Shown here in pieces: positions 47,215 to 57,899 of a stretch of DNA of 64,000 nt. The DNA is from Takakia lepidozioides. Lineage: Eukaryota > Streptophyta > Takakiopsida > Takakiales > Takakiaceae. Positions within the stretch are counted from its first letter, which is position 1. Each line of letters starts with the position of its first letter. The notes beneath the pieces are model-generated. The model was not told where the DNA came from, searched no databases, and saw only the letters and a list, made by a program, of their open reading frames with translations. Location of the stretch: positions 46,766,042 through 46,830,041 of the forward strand of contig CM060734.1 of the NCBI GenBank assembly GCA_030704615.1, read 5' to 3'. A program made the translations under genes and the position numbers.

Positions 47215-48503
47215 TCATCACAACTCTGACAATACTCGTGTACATCTTTGAACAAAGTAGGCCACCAGTAATCTGCGAGTAGTATCTTTCTACTGGTAGT
47301 CTCTTCTCCAAAGTGACCTCCAGCCACTCCTTTATGAACTTCCTCCAAAACTTTATTTACTTCATGGTGGTACAAGCATCGTTTTAGTACTCCATCAGGT
47401 CCTAGCTTATACATTCTGCTTCCTACCATAGTATAAGGTAAAGCTTTGATAGCGATTCTCTTCCTCTGCTCCTTACCATAACTAGGTGGGCACTGACCAT
47501 GAGCAAGGTAGTATCTGATTGGCCACTGCCAATCTAACCAGTCATCTGCACTTCCCTCCACCTCCACTGCAAATAGACTCGCATCTGGTAATTGATCATC
47601 TATTCCTGTGGCTGGTTCTCCTGTTGATAACCGTGACAAGTGATCCGCCACAAGATGCAGTCTCCCAGGCTTGTAAACAACCTCAAACTCGTGCAAGATT
47701 ATCAACCATCTTGCTATTATTCCGCTTATCAGAGGTTTATTTACCAGGTATATCATAGCCTGGTGATCCACATAGAACATAAACTTCTTGCCCAACAGGT
47801 AATGCCTGAATTTCTTCACTGCATAGATCATTGCCAATGTTTCTCTTTCCGTTGTGCTATAGTTCCTTTCAGCACTGTTCATCAACCTGCTAGCATAGTA
47901 CACAGGTGAATCTATATTTCCTGTAACATTCTGGGCTAACACCGCTCCCAACGCTTCTCCTGATGCATCGCAGTGAACATGAAATACTACATACCAGTGA
48001 GGGTTAATCAGCACAGGTGTAGTTGTTACTGACAGGGTAAGTTCCTCAAACGCCTGCTGACATTTAGCTGTCCAGGCAAACACTGCATCTTTCTTCAGAA
48101 GCTTGCTTAATGGTGCTGCTATTTGTGCATACCTTTTGACAAATCTTCTGTAATAACTGGTTTGCCCAAGGAATCTCCTTAGACTTTTAACATTCACTGG
48201 TGGTGGAGAGGCTTTAATGGACTCTGTCTTTCTGGGATCCACAAGAAGTCCCTTCTTACACACAATGTGTCCCAGAAGCACCCCTGAGTTCACACAGAAA
48301 GTACACTTCTCTGGATTCAGGCCCAGACCTCTCATCCTGCATCTGGCCAGACATAACTCCAATTTATGTAAGTGCTCATTCTTAGAGTTGTACACACTGA
48401 AATCATCCAAGAACACTTGCATGAAATCATCCAGATACTCATGAAAAGATTCACTTATCACTCTCTGAAAGGTCGCTGGTGCATTACAAAGTCCACAGGG
48501 CAT
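47127..48503 (-). CDS. Ty3 reverse transcriptase (2nd part), RNase H, integrase zinc domain
   Basis: Begins at MPCGLCNAPATFQRV of reverse transcriptase and contains the catalytic VFLDDFSVY (FLDD in place of the commoner YxDD), the RT thumb (LGQTSYYRRFVKRYAQI), RNase H (CDASGEALGAVLAQ, TERETLAMIYAVKKF, YVDHQA) and the integrase HHCC finger (HHEVNKVLEEVHKG.AGGHFG then CQSCDEC). It is joined to the preceding RT part by a one-base frame change near a C5 run at about 48521 and leaves frame near 47180. Within this segment all catalytic residues are present. Confidence 0.93.
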   Translation of the reverse strand: MPCGLCNAPATFQRVISESFHEYLDDFMQVFLDDFSVYNSKNEHLHKLELCLARCRMRGLGLNPEKCTFCVNSGVLLGHIVCKKGLLVDPRKTESIKASPPPVNVKSLRRFLGQTSYYRRFVKRYAQIAAPLSKLLKKDAVFAWTAKCQQAFEELTLSVTTTPVLINPHWYVVFHVHCDASGEALGAVLAQNVTGNIDSPVYYASRLMNSAERNYSTTERETLAMIYAVKKFRHYLLGKKFMFYVDHQAMIYLVNKPLISGIIARWLIILHEFEVVYKPGRLHLVADHLSRLSTGEPATGIDDQLPDASLFAVEVEGSADDWLDWQWPIRYYLAHGQCPPSYGKEQRKRIAIKALPYTMVGSRMYKLGPDGVLKRCLYHHEVNKVLEEVHKGVAGGHFGEETTSRKILLADYWWPTLFKDVHEYCQSCDECQRLGPLQDLEGWPCILQCLRNHFRNGD

Positions 48504-49836
48504 GACTTTGTATGCATAAGCCCCCAGTCTGTGATGAAAGCTATTTTTCCTTGGTCTTCTTCTGCCACTTGCACTTGATTATAACCACTGAAGCCATCCA
48601 TGAATGAGTACATCTCATGGCCTGCCACAGTGTCTAATACTGCTTCTGTGAATGGCAAAGGGAAAGGATCCTTCTTCGTACAAGCATTCAGCTTCTTGTA
48701 GTTCACACAAACTCTTAGTTTACCATTCTTTTGGGAACTATCACAATGGGTGACAACCAAGTTGTATACTCTATTGGATATATAAACTTAGCCTCAGCCA
48801 ACTTCTTGATCTCTTCTCCAACCTTCTGTGCGTAGTTGGGATTCATTCTGTACCTCGCCTGTTTGATTGGTACTGACCCTGGTTCCAGTTCAATCTTATG
48901 CTGACAGACTTCAGGTGGTATCCCTTTTAAATCCTCATAGCTCCAAGCAAATACATCTTTGTATTTGATGAACAAGCTTTTAGCTTCTTCAAAGAATTCC
49001 GGCTCCAAATCAGCTCCTACTTTCACCATCCTCGGTTCATCTTTAGTTCCCACATTCACTTCCCTCACCTGCTCATCAGCTGTGATTGTCCAACCAGTCA
49101 CCACTTCATCCTGTAAGCTCACAGTGGCTGGTTCCTCTAGGATTTCCATTTCTCCTTCTCTTTCTTCATAGAAATGTGATGGGTAACTGCTGGTTTCCTC
49201 TTCAGTTGGTGTTGATGTCACTACACCACAGCAGATACCTCTTAAACAACTTAGGCTTTCCAGCCGCATCTCTGCAACCTGCTCCCACTCTGGGTGTGCA
49301 GCAAATAGGGTAGCTTCCTGCTCCTCATCCAGTCCTCCTCTCCAGTCATACTCTCTGACTCCTCGAGGTCTTCTTGTAGCATGTAATCTACTAGATTTCT
49401 TTGTGGTAATTTGTATCTCGTGTATCCCATTATGCACGGTTAGTAACTGAGAATTCCAGTCATGGAATACCCTGGCATGTTTCGGCCACGGACGTCCCAA
49501 TAATAAGGAGTAAGCCTCCATGACTTCATCCATCTTCAACACAGTTACTGTGATCATAAAGATCATCTTCTGTATCTGTATCTTAACTCCTCTTATCAAT
49601 CCCAATGGCTGTACACTTCTTTGATCTGCCATTGTTACTGTAAATGGGGCTGGTTTCATGTTACTTAGACCAAGCTTCTTCCTTAATTGGTCTCTCATGA
49701 TATTTACTCCAGAGCCTCCATCTATCAGTACATCAGTTAGTTCTGTGCTTCCAATTCTCAATTGGATTACTGGCATAGAATCATCAAAGTCCATGACTGT
49801 TTCTCGCCCTTCCGGCTTCACATTATAACTGGTCAC
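48458..49836 (-). CDS. Ty3 protease and reverse transcriptase (1st part)
   Basis: The frame at 48715-49836 holds the aspartic protease (VLIDGGSGVNIM, later YSLLLGRPW), a linker and the RT N-terminus (PIKQARYRMNP, WLSPIVIVPK). A one-base frame change in a short A run (about 48730) moves to the frame at 48458-48760, with CVNYKKLNACTKKDPFPLP and YSFMDGFSGYNQV. The same frame continues upstream into the acidic ORF, separated by a single TGA at 49876. Protease would cut the polyprotein and RT copy the RNA into DNA in virus-like particles. Confidence 0.9.
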
Positions 49837-49875
49837 CTTGCTGTTCAGGTCTGTGTTTCCTGTCTCCTGGGCAAT

Positions 49876-50850
49876 TCAATTGATTGCTTGATACAGCCTG
49901 TGCCTACAATAAGGTGCCACAGCCAATAGCTGTCCAATGGTAATTTCTGCTTTGGTCTGGCATATTACTTCAGCCAAAGTCTCTTCATTACTTTGCATGT
50001 CTGCATCTTCTTTCTTTTTTTCATCCTCACTCCCTTCTTCTTCTCCATCAGAATCAGAGGAATCTGCCACAGGAATATCAGTACTCTTCTGCATTTCCCT
50101 TATAGTATCTGCCACTTCCTTGTGCAGTTCCTTCTCATCTTTCCAAGTCTCTTCATCTTCAGGCATATCATTGCCACCTTCATTATCATCTTCTTCCTCT
50201 ACTACTGGAGGTACACTCCCTGTCCCCCCAGAGCCAGATCCAGGCCGCCCGCCTGATCCTCCTGAGCCGACACCTTCATTGGTATGTGATCCAAGTGCTC
50301 CACTTGATCCAGGTCCAACGGGTTGGGATGTCCTGGTTGTAGTCTCAACCTCAGCTGTTGGGTCTACTTCTTCATATTCTTCCTCTTCCAATTTCTTCTC
50401 TCTGTTTTCATCCTCCAAGTTCTGCCCTTGGGTTTCTTCTTCACTCATGTAACTCAACTGTAATGGTGTTGGATCTGCCACATCCTCTTCTCCTTCTTCA
50501 CCTTCCGCTTCAGAAACTGGAGTTCCTGCTTTTGGTGTTCCATGCCAACTCTTATCAAAGATTTCTATCAAATCTTTTATCCAGGGATGTACCTCAGATC
50601 TTTCACCTCGTGATTGATCTTCTTCTTGTACCAATTCCCTTAATCTTTCTTGCAAAGAAACAGAAGGAGTGGCATCCAACTCTAGTTCTTCCGGTATGGG
50701 TGATGTACTCTTTGATCTTAATGGTGTGAGAGGTCCAGATGATTCCCCTATGTCTATTCCTCTCTCCCAAAGATATGGATAATTAGCTTTCAGATAGCTT
50801 TCTCTTTTTGCTGAATATCTCTGGCGTCTAGCTTCTCTTTCATCACTCAT
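49876..50850 (-). CDS. Ty3 acidic ORF in gag position
   Basis: ATG at 50850; 324 codons to TGA at 49876, then the same frame runs on into protease. The N-terminus is basic (REARRQRYSAKRESYLKANY). The rest is very acidic and Ser/Gly/Pro-rich (EEEGSEDEKKKEDADM, GGSGGRPGSGSGG). No CCHC zinc knuckle or recognisable retrotransposon gag domain is seen. By position it should be gag or a gag-pro linker; the function is inferred from location only. Confidence 0.7.
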   Translation of the reverse strand: MSDEREARRQRYSAKRESYLKANYPYLWERGIDIGESSGPLTPLRSKSTSPIPEELELDATPSVSLQERLRELVQEEDQSRGERSEVHPWIKDLIEIFDKSWHGTPKAGTPVSEAEGEEGEEDVADPTPLQLSYMSEEETQGQNLEDENREKKLEEEEYEEVDPTAEVETTTRTSQPVGPGSSGALGSHTNEGVGSGGSGGRPGSGSGGTGSVPPVVEEEDDNEGGNDMPEDEETWKDEKELHKEVADTIREMQKSTDIPVADSSDSDGEEEGSEDEKKKEDADMQSNEETLAEVICQTKAEITIGQLLAVAPYCRHRLYQAIN

Positions 50851-50872
50851 GTCCCATGTCTTTCATTTCTTT

Positions 50873-51459
50873 TTAATGTGGCAATAACCAAAACTCTCTT
50901 CTGTAATATCTCTCGTATATGCCTGGGTTTCTTTCAAGCTTCAATGCACCCTTGGCTATACTTGAAGTCTCCGTTACCATATAACCATATGGCAAACAAG
51001 TCTGGAAAGCTGTTCTTGGTGTGAGTTTGATCCACAAAATATCCTTTGGAATCCAATTCTTTACCAGTACAAGCTCTTCATGCATATGAGTATAAACATT
51101 CACTTTTCTTTCTTCCCAGCCTTCAAACTCTACTCGCTTAATGGATAGCAATGCTATCACATATACCAACGTTGGTAACCACGTGCTCTTCCTCTACAGG
51201 CTACCTGATAAATCTTTATCACTCCTTTCTCCAGACCCCATTCCGGATCAGCATCATGCACTCGCTTAAGAATATTTTCTTTACAACCGTCTGGCAATTC
51301 CAAGAACCTTTGAAAGAATTGTTTGGACAATCTTTCTTCCTTCGTTCCACAGGGAATTTGATTCACTTCAAATTCTTTAATGGTCCAACCACCATGATCC
51401 CACCAGATGCCTGTCACATCTGGTTGTTCATGACTCAGTTCCCCAGTATGGTCGCCAAA
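50873..51459 (-). pseudogene. Ty3 leader ORF, one frame change
   Basis: A frame entering from the 5' LTR (51157-51567) contains VTGIWWDHGGWTIKEFEVN and ELPDGCKENILKRVHDADP. It shifts one base near 51160 and continues with RVEFEGWEERKVNVYTHMHEE to 50873. Together they would be about 190 residues. The family is unrecognised; an N-terminal gag segment is possible. Confidence 0.5.
51441..51459 (-). other. Primer-binding site of the Ty3 element
   Basis: Directly inside the 5' LTR the minus strand reads TTTGGCGACCATACTGGGGA. It contains the TGG expected opposite a tRNA CCA end and resembles the TGGCG...GGGGA sites of Tat/Athila-type plant elements. The donor tRNA was not assigned. Confidence 0.65.
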
Positions 51460-52433
51460 TGTCGCGCGGCTTTTACTCACCCATCCCTTCGCTATCCGAG
51501 GCGGAAACTCCAAGATAGAAGAGTTGGAAATCTCTAAGTACTCAGCCCGCTCAGAACAATCAGTCATGACCTACAGCTAGTGTATCATGGGGGTGTTTCC
51601 TATTTGTTTCCCTTTCCACATTCATGTTAGCTACCTTACCATTGATAATTAAGTATCAATTTGCTTCATCAATCTATCGGATTCCTTCAACTCATCCATT
51701 CATTCCACAGCTTCACTCAGATCTCTCTACACAGTGTGATTGTATTGTATAAGTATCAGATTATGATTTATCAGGTATCAGGCCGAAGCCATTGTATCTC
51801 TAATCTGCTTTACAATATCACTACAGCTTTGCATATAACAAACATCTGCTAATCATCTCTCCTCCTTCACCGTGCTCTCCATGCTTGCTTCCGTTCTTGC
51901 TCTCCGCCCGATCCCCTCTCTTCCCTGACCAAGAAGTCCTTCCCCTGACGTGCTTCCAAGAATAATCCCCCTTCTCAGTCCTTGCTTCTCCCTTTATCTT
52001 CCTACCCGTGGCTCGAACCGTTTCCCTCACTAACCGTCGTCCGTGAACTAACATGTTCCATTTGCAGGTGTTGTTCCCCACAGTCGTTCCCTGTCCTGCT
52101 CTCCGTTCCCTATGGTCGTGACAGCTGTGTCAAGCTGTGACTGGCTGTGTGAAACTGTGACGGGCTGTGACTGGCTATGCGACTGTGTTTGGCTGTGTGA
52201 AACTGTGACGGGCTGTGACTGGCTATGCGACTGTGTTTGGCTGTGTTGGCTGTGTTGGTTGTGTCGGCTGTGACGACTGTGACGGGCTGTGTTGGCTGTG
52301 ATGGACTGTGTAACCCCCTTTTACAGTGTGCTGCTGTCACCCCTAAGGCTCCTGTTGATCTCAGTCTGTGCAAAAATTAAGGGTACCCTACAGATCCCGT
52401 ATAAGTGCCTAAGTCCCAGACAGTCCTCTAACA
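51460..52433 (-). repeat. 5' LTR of the Ty3 element (974 bp)
   Basis: Runs from TGTCGCGCGG to CCTCTAACA on the plus strand and is colinear with 40543-41550. About a dozen substitutions were seen (e.g. A/G in the first ten bases, C/T near the end), and its GGCTGTG array at 52119-52312 is rearranged. Confidence 0.97.
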
Positions 52434-52458
52434 GGCGACCGCCATTGTGGCGGTCGCC
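52434..52458. repeat. Palindrome at right end of array, with right TSD
   Basis: GGCGACCGCCA and TGGCGGTCGCC are perfect inverted arms around a 3-base centre. The first five bases are the right target duplication of the Ty3 element; removing the element rebuilds TAGGCGACCGCC as in other array units. Confidence 0.95.
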
Positions 52459-52941
52459 TGTCTTGCGACCCTTTCCTGCCCTCTTAAAGTGTAGTGTATT
52501 AATTGGAAGAGGGCAATGGCTGTGGGCTTGGGGCGCTTATAAAGGAGGGTAGGCCCCTCTTCACTTTCACTCCAAGCTCAACTTTGTTGCCCTCGGATGC
52601 GTGGCATTCGTGGAAGAGAGTTGGCTAGGAGGGGCCCATGGAAAGGGGTCATGAAGTTTTGCCTTTTCTTCCATAGAAACTGCTGGTAAACCTTTGAACC
52701 ATTTTCATTGGATTTAAACTATTTTTCAAATGTTGCATTGTGTAGTTGAAGAGATGCAAGTAGTGAAAAGGGGAGACAAATGGGTCGAGCCTCCTCAGTG
52801 TCGACATAGGTACGACATATGTAAATATATTTCGTAAGTATGATCATGGTGGTGGTAGTCACAAATGATCACTACAGAGTATTGTTTTGGTTCTCTGCAG
52901 GGCGATTTGCAAGCCAATATTGAAGGGTTGTGAATACAAGC
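52459..52941 (+). promoter_or_regulatory. Promoter and leader of the RING gene
   Basis: TTATAAAG at 52537-52544 lies in GGGCGCTTATAAAGGAGGG, about 400 bp before the first ATG of the decayed RING gene. The arrangement TATAAA-purines-GTAGGCC also occurs, read on the minus strand, upstream of the facing kinase gene (57666-57673). The palindrome array lies only 80 bp upstream. Confidence 0.55.
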
Positions 52942-55436
52942 ATGCATGACATTCCCCGCAAAATGACTGAAGGAAGCGAAGATGGGCGTCCCGTACCCCA
53001 ACATATTGGACCTGAGCAGGCAAGCAACAAATCTTATTGCAAAGGTGTAAGGCAACAATTGAACAGCGAAATTTCACAAAATTGGGATGTTCTGGCAGAA
53101 GAGGGTTGGGAGGACTTTCCTTTGAATTGCAAGTGGACATGGTTTCGATGCACAAAATACATGAAAAATGCATCATATAAACCGTTTGTGGCCTTTGGAA
53201 AGACATGTGGTGCAAACGAGGCAAAATTGTTTGGAATTTGCTTCCTGCATAGACGAATATTTTCGGCATAGAGCACGTGAGGTGAGCCTTAAATTGTGGG
53301 GCGAGGAGTTGTACAAAAACCAAATTAACTACACCTTAGCAGCTATGGTGTATGTAGAGCTTGTTTTGCACAGAGTTGTGGACTGGCAAACCGCAACAAA
53401 GAGGAAGAAGCCGAAAGTATGGCCTGGTAGTGACATTCCCGACACTTTTGTGCAACAGCTTCAACCCACAGAGCAAGTGCAGGGTAAGTCTGCATTGTTG
53501 GAGCATGAGGCTTCAATGCTCGAATCAATGCAACCAAGTCTCATGAAAGAACTGGCCACACGAGACCGTCGAATCAAAGAATTGGAGGAGCTCGTTGAAA
53601 AGCAGAGGAAACAAATATTGGACTTGCAAATGAAAGTGGAATCAACTTGCCATTCCGTCGATGTTCATAATTGTACCGCACCAGTCATCCATAGAACCGC
53701 CAACTATGAACAGATGCATACTGAAGGGAGCCAAGGGGTAGGAGAAACGGTCATGGCAGATTCCGAAGCCGGGCCGATACCCGGGTATATGAAATACATT
53801 GTGCCAAAGGAACAACAAATTGTGAATGAAAGAAGTCGGAAAGGGAAAGAGGTCATGCTTGAATCTGGAGAATGTTCGAGGACAACCGTTCACACTGATT
53901 ATTTTGGTGAATTGTATGAGGTGGTTAGGGAGCGGGATACTGCTAGGGCGGTTGCCTCCCGTTCGGCGCACGATATAGACATTCGAAGGTATGTACCAGG
54001 GGTTGAGCACTGGGAAAATTGGGTGTGGTTTGGAAAAAAATTGGCTTCACGAGTAAGAGAAACGGAGTGGGCGTTGTCTCAACTACAAAAGATTGCAGGT
54101 ATGCCAGGCAGCCTTTATCGGGACAACATTACCGCTAACTTGGAGAGGTATAACAATTATTTCGCAAGAAGGAGAACTTGCAGTTCACTGGGTTCACCCT
54201 CTGGGCTGATGTAGAAAAAATGTTTAACCGTTGTTCGCACACAATTTCTAATACCAACATGAGCATTAACTGGGAACTGGAGATTGAGGAAGAGTGGGAT
54301 ACGAGGCCACAAAAATCAGCCTATGTGAAACTCAATGATTGTACGGATATACCACAAAACCCTGTGCCTTCATTCATCACAGATGGATCAGTATGCACGA
54401 TTTGTGAAAACCCCTTTGGACCAGAGGGAGCACACATGCTTGGGTCTTGCGGGCATTTCTTCCACAACACATGTCTTGTAACATCTGCCCTTACTCGGAG
54501 TGCATGCCCAGAGTGCCATACGCCAATCCATCGTCGATACTATGAATTGTATGGCTTGGAGGAGATCATGCCAATAGGGTACGAATACAACAGACACAAC
54601 TTGCCAATGGACCAAGAGCATTTCTCGTTTCTCAATTTGCGGCATTGGGGTGAAGTCATGTTGTGGAATCCATATACAAGGATGCATGACCTACTTGCGG
54701 AGGATACAAGCAGAGAGTTCAACATAGATACATTCTGGGTCACATAAACTGGGAAATCACGAAACGTGTGCGATGCATACCCAATGCTGAAGAAAGAGAA
54801 CTATTTTGCCAGCATTTTGGAGGACATTGGAGTGAAAGAAAAGGTAGGTTCTTCCGAATGCCAGAGTCTCCTGTGACAGGGGTGAATATGGAGAAATACG
54901 ACAAACAACCACTTGGGAGGATGTCATTTCAAGTCACAATGGAAAGAGCATCCACATAATATCTACACCTCCTCGACGCATACAATGTCAATAGTACAGA
55001 TGAAGAGGAGGAGGATGCAAAAGCGAGAGAGATGATGGATGAATATAAATCAACAATCAATTCAATGTTGAAGAACTGGAACATATTAGTGGATGCCCAG
55101 TTGCGTTGTCTTTTTTATTGGCATTTGGCGGATGGCCCAACAATAATTGCAGAATTGGATGCAGCCTTTGGTTTAAACAACAATGTTGCTTGCAACTTAC
55201 CTTCACCAACACGGCGCCAAAATCAACGTGCCGAAGAATTTACAGAAGCACATTCATCTGTGACACAACGGTTGATGGTAAGGGTGGAATATGCTGAACA
55301 TTTGCTAAGACTGGGACCCCCCCCCCCCCAATACTCGATCAATGGCAAGACTTACAGGCCGCACCGTGAACCTCAGTATCAACATGCCATCTGCACCAGT
55401 AATTGGTGTACATCCATTAAAAGATGGTTGGAGTAA
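52942..55436 (+). pseudogene. Coiled-coil and RING-H2 protein gene, decayed
   Basis: The N-terminal frame (52942-53271) contains GWEDFPLNCKWTWFRCTKYM. A frame change near 53190-53280 leads to a 1-kb frame with a coiled coil (DRRIKELEELVEKQRKQILD) to about 54190. Another change leads to 54178-54747 with a complete RING-H2 finger: C-x2-C-x14-C-x-H-x2-H-x2-C-x10-C-x2-C (CTIC, CGHFFHNTC, CPEC). The tail continues after a frame change near 54745 and a TAA at 54957 to 55436. RING-H2 proteins are usually E3 ubiquitin ligases; the rest of the protein is unrecognised. With at least three frame changes and one stop, the copy cannot encode the whole protein unless some breaks are introns or errors. Confidence 0.7.
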
Positions 55437-55775
55437 AACCCGTATGCATATATAGGATGAGTAGCTGCCAAGTTAATCTTCCATGAATTTCTTTGATCTT
55501 CATGAAGTGCAACCGCCACTTTTGAATGTATATGAAATTTGGGAATTTTGTCACTTGTCAATTGTCAAATTTCAATGGAATCATGAATGCAATGAAAAAA
55601 AATATGTTTCACATCATATATGAATCATTTCATGGCCACAAGAAACTTGAAAATCATCTCAATGCGCAATTTCAAAATGTTATAGTGCTTATATAACCTA
55701 GCGAGAAAATTGGGTACAATCTAGTAGTAACTCCATGAACCATCATGCTATACCATACGGCGCTTGTAAAATTGC
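55437..55775. other. Spacer between two convergent decayed genes
   Basis: AT-rich, with no coding signal; would hold both 3' UTRs. Confidence 0.5.
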
Positions 55776-57252
55776 CTACAACATGTCCTTCCTATAGCAA
55801 TCGTGAGGCTCCATCCAATTGAATGGTGGCGACATGAAACGTCGCGTTATGGCGCTCAACGTCGGTCGAGTCTCCTGAACAACATCGCATAGCTGCTCTA
55901 GAGCAAGAGCAAAACACTCTGCCATGAATTTATCCTCAAACGCACTCCCATCGTAATGACTGCCACCATTGTTTTTGTGTGTTATCTTACCAACATCAAA
56001 TGTTTCGGAAGCTCTGGGTGGGCCTTCGCGGTGTGCCATCCACCAAATTGTTTGTTGCCGCATGTACCATAGCAATCTCTGGCGCCACCCACCAACGCCG
56101 ATGCAATTCTTCCTTCATTTTGCTGGTAGTTTCAAAAAGATATGGAGATATCTTCACTGCCTCCATGGAGGTTGCCATTCCCCAATCACACACCCCGATG
56201 TACACTTGGTCGGTACTATCCGGGAAATGCAACAAAATATTACTCGGTGAAAGGTCATTGTGCATGATGTGGTTCTTATGTACACTATCCATAATGCTCA
56301 GCAGTGCCCAAGCCAATTTACTCTGGTGGCGGCGATAACGAACCAAACAGTTCACCTGCTACTGTTCTCGCTCGGTCCAATGCTTTGCCAATACCTCCCT
56401 GTCATCCACCCGGCTCCCAAATCATTCGTCACTCTTCCAAACATCACGTAGGGAACCCCCATTCCACCACAATGTGTAACCCTCCAAGTCTCGTGGATGA
56501 ACACATATATATTTTATAATCCCATGATGTGCGAATCGCACAGCCATGGCCTCTTCAAAGTGTTGCCTCCTAGCAAGATGAGGATCTTTCTCCTTAGGTG
56601 TTTTTCCCGCCAATTGCCAATTAACATTAATTCGGATATCACCTGCAATTCGTACCTTACGAACTCATCCAAAGCCCCCCTCCCATGGTGCATCCAACTG
56701 CTCCACCACTGAGTTTGAACTGAGGTACAACAGTGCCGCTCCCTCTCCAGGAATGTTGTCGGGCTGCCTCCGTGTCAGTGACTTGGTGCGGCGTTTTCCG
56801 TGGGCCTTCGCTGAATCCGCCCATCAGCCAACTCGCACAAACAAGTCTTTCTCCCAAGCCAGCACCGGACCGCTTGTCGTTTGTTTCACCATCGAACCAA
56901 TAAACTGCTTGAGATTCAATGTGATGTCGCCCGCTCGATGTTCCACCCACTGGTCGAACTTGCGCTTCTCCCTCTCCTCTGTCCACTTCTCCCCGGCCAA
57001 AGCTTCCCGGATTTTTTGCTCCATCTGCAGTTCAAACTTGTAGAATCCATCGTGTCCATGCTGGACATACGCACTTTGCAAGTACATCATGCTCTTCTCC
57101 ATAAAATATACTAGCACCAACTCCTTGACAACATCCCTGGTAGCTTTGCTGGGGTAATGGTCTCTGTTGATAGCGGTATCACGCTCCGATCCATGTTTCC
57201 TCTTTTTCCCTGATGAACTTCCCGTCCCAGTGCTAGACCTTGTTCCAGACAT
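55776..57252 (-). pseudogene. Protein kinase-like gene, decayed
   Basis: ATG at 57252 (MSGTRSSTGTGSSSGKKRKH). One frame runs to about 55996 with only nonsense changes (TGA near 56824, 56670 and 56420, TAG near 56370). One base shift near 56000-56040 then leads to the C-terminus at 55776. Kinase landmarks: glycine-loop-like WEGGFG (56690), catalytic loop HNDLSPSN (HRD arginine replaced), CDWG in the DFG position and WVAPEIA as the APE motif. The N-terminal 140 residues are charged and unrecognised. The active-site Asp and Asn remain in the motifs. The family is an atypical plant kinase of unknown substrate; this copy is inactive as read. Confidence 0.75.
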
Positions 57253-57665
57253 TGCTTGGTATGTTATGGCAAGAAAATGAAATTAGATCTTGGAACAAAC
57301 TGCACAAAAATAGATTGTCACTTCCGACACCCCCCCTCAACCGGCCTAAACCCTTCCCCCTCCCGATATAGCGAATCGGTTTGTGCACTCTTTCAGTCAC
57401 ATGCCGGACGTGACTCCAAACCAATTCTCTCGTCAGTTCAAGGATAAAAAAACTCGAAAATCCCCCCTCAAATGCCAAGCACCCTTGCCTAAACCAATTC
57501 TCTCGTCAGTTCAGGGAAAAAAAAATCAAAAACCTCCCCCCTCCAATGCCAAGCACCCTTGCCTCTTCCAGTTTGAACTCTCAGACTCAGAACGCGAAGC
57601 ATCCAAAGTACCCTCAAGCTCGAGAACGGGGAGGCAAAGGTGAAAAAATGGGGGGGAGGCCTACC

Positions 57666-57673
57666 CTTTTATA
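57666..57673 (-). promoter_or_regulatory. TATA box of the kinase-like gene
   Basis: TATAAAAG on the minus strand in GGGGGTATAAAAGGGTAGGC, about 410 bp upstream of the ATG at 57252; its context resembles the promoter at 52537. Confidence 0.5.
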
Positions 57674-57899
57674 CCCCCTCAGTGTCGCTGACGCCGACGT
57701 GACGTCGGCCTGCGACTGGGACATCTCCTCCATCGTGTCCCACAACAATGGTACGGAAATGGCTTGCACCCTCAGCGAGAATCCTCTTGACTCCGAGTCT
57801 GAACCTTCCTCAGAAGACAGAGAAGGTGAAGGTGGCCTAAACCGCACACCTCGTCTTGTGTACCCACTAGTATCGCTCACATGTGGGGGCTGAGTGCTA

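Larger units (their letters stand above)
40543..52433 (-). mobile_element. Complete Ty3-type LTR retrotransposon with extra 3' coding region
   Basis: Two LTRs (40543-41550, 51460-52433) begin TG and end CA, flanked by the 5-bp duplication GGCGA. A polypurine tract abuts the left (3') LTR and a primer-type site the right (5') LTR, so the element reads on the minus strand. Coding order is leader ORF, acidic ORF, protease, reverse transcriptase, RNase H, integrase, as in Ty3/Metaviridae, followed by about 4.7 kb of extra sequence before the 3' LTR. The integrase style and a long region after pol recall the Tat/Athila branch; this is inferred from motif style only. Pol is split by three single-base frame changes and other frames hold in-frame TGA codons, so this copy is not competent as read. 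The LTRs differ by about a dozen substitutions plus a rearranged minisatellite, so the insertion is fairly recent. Confidence 0.97.
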
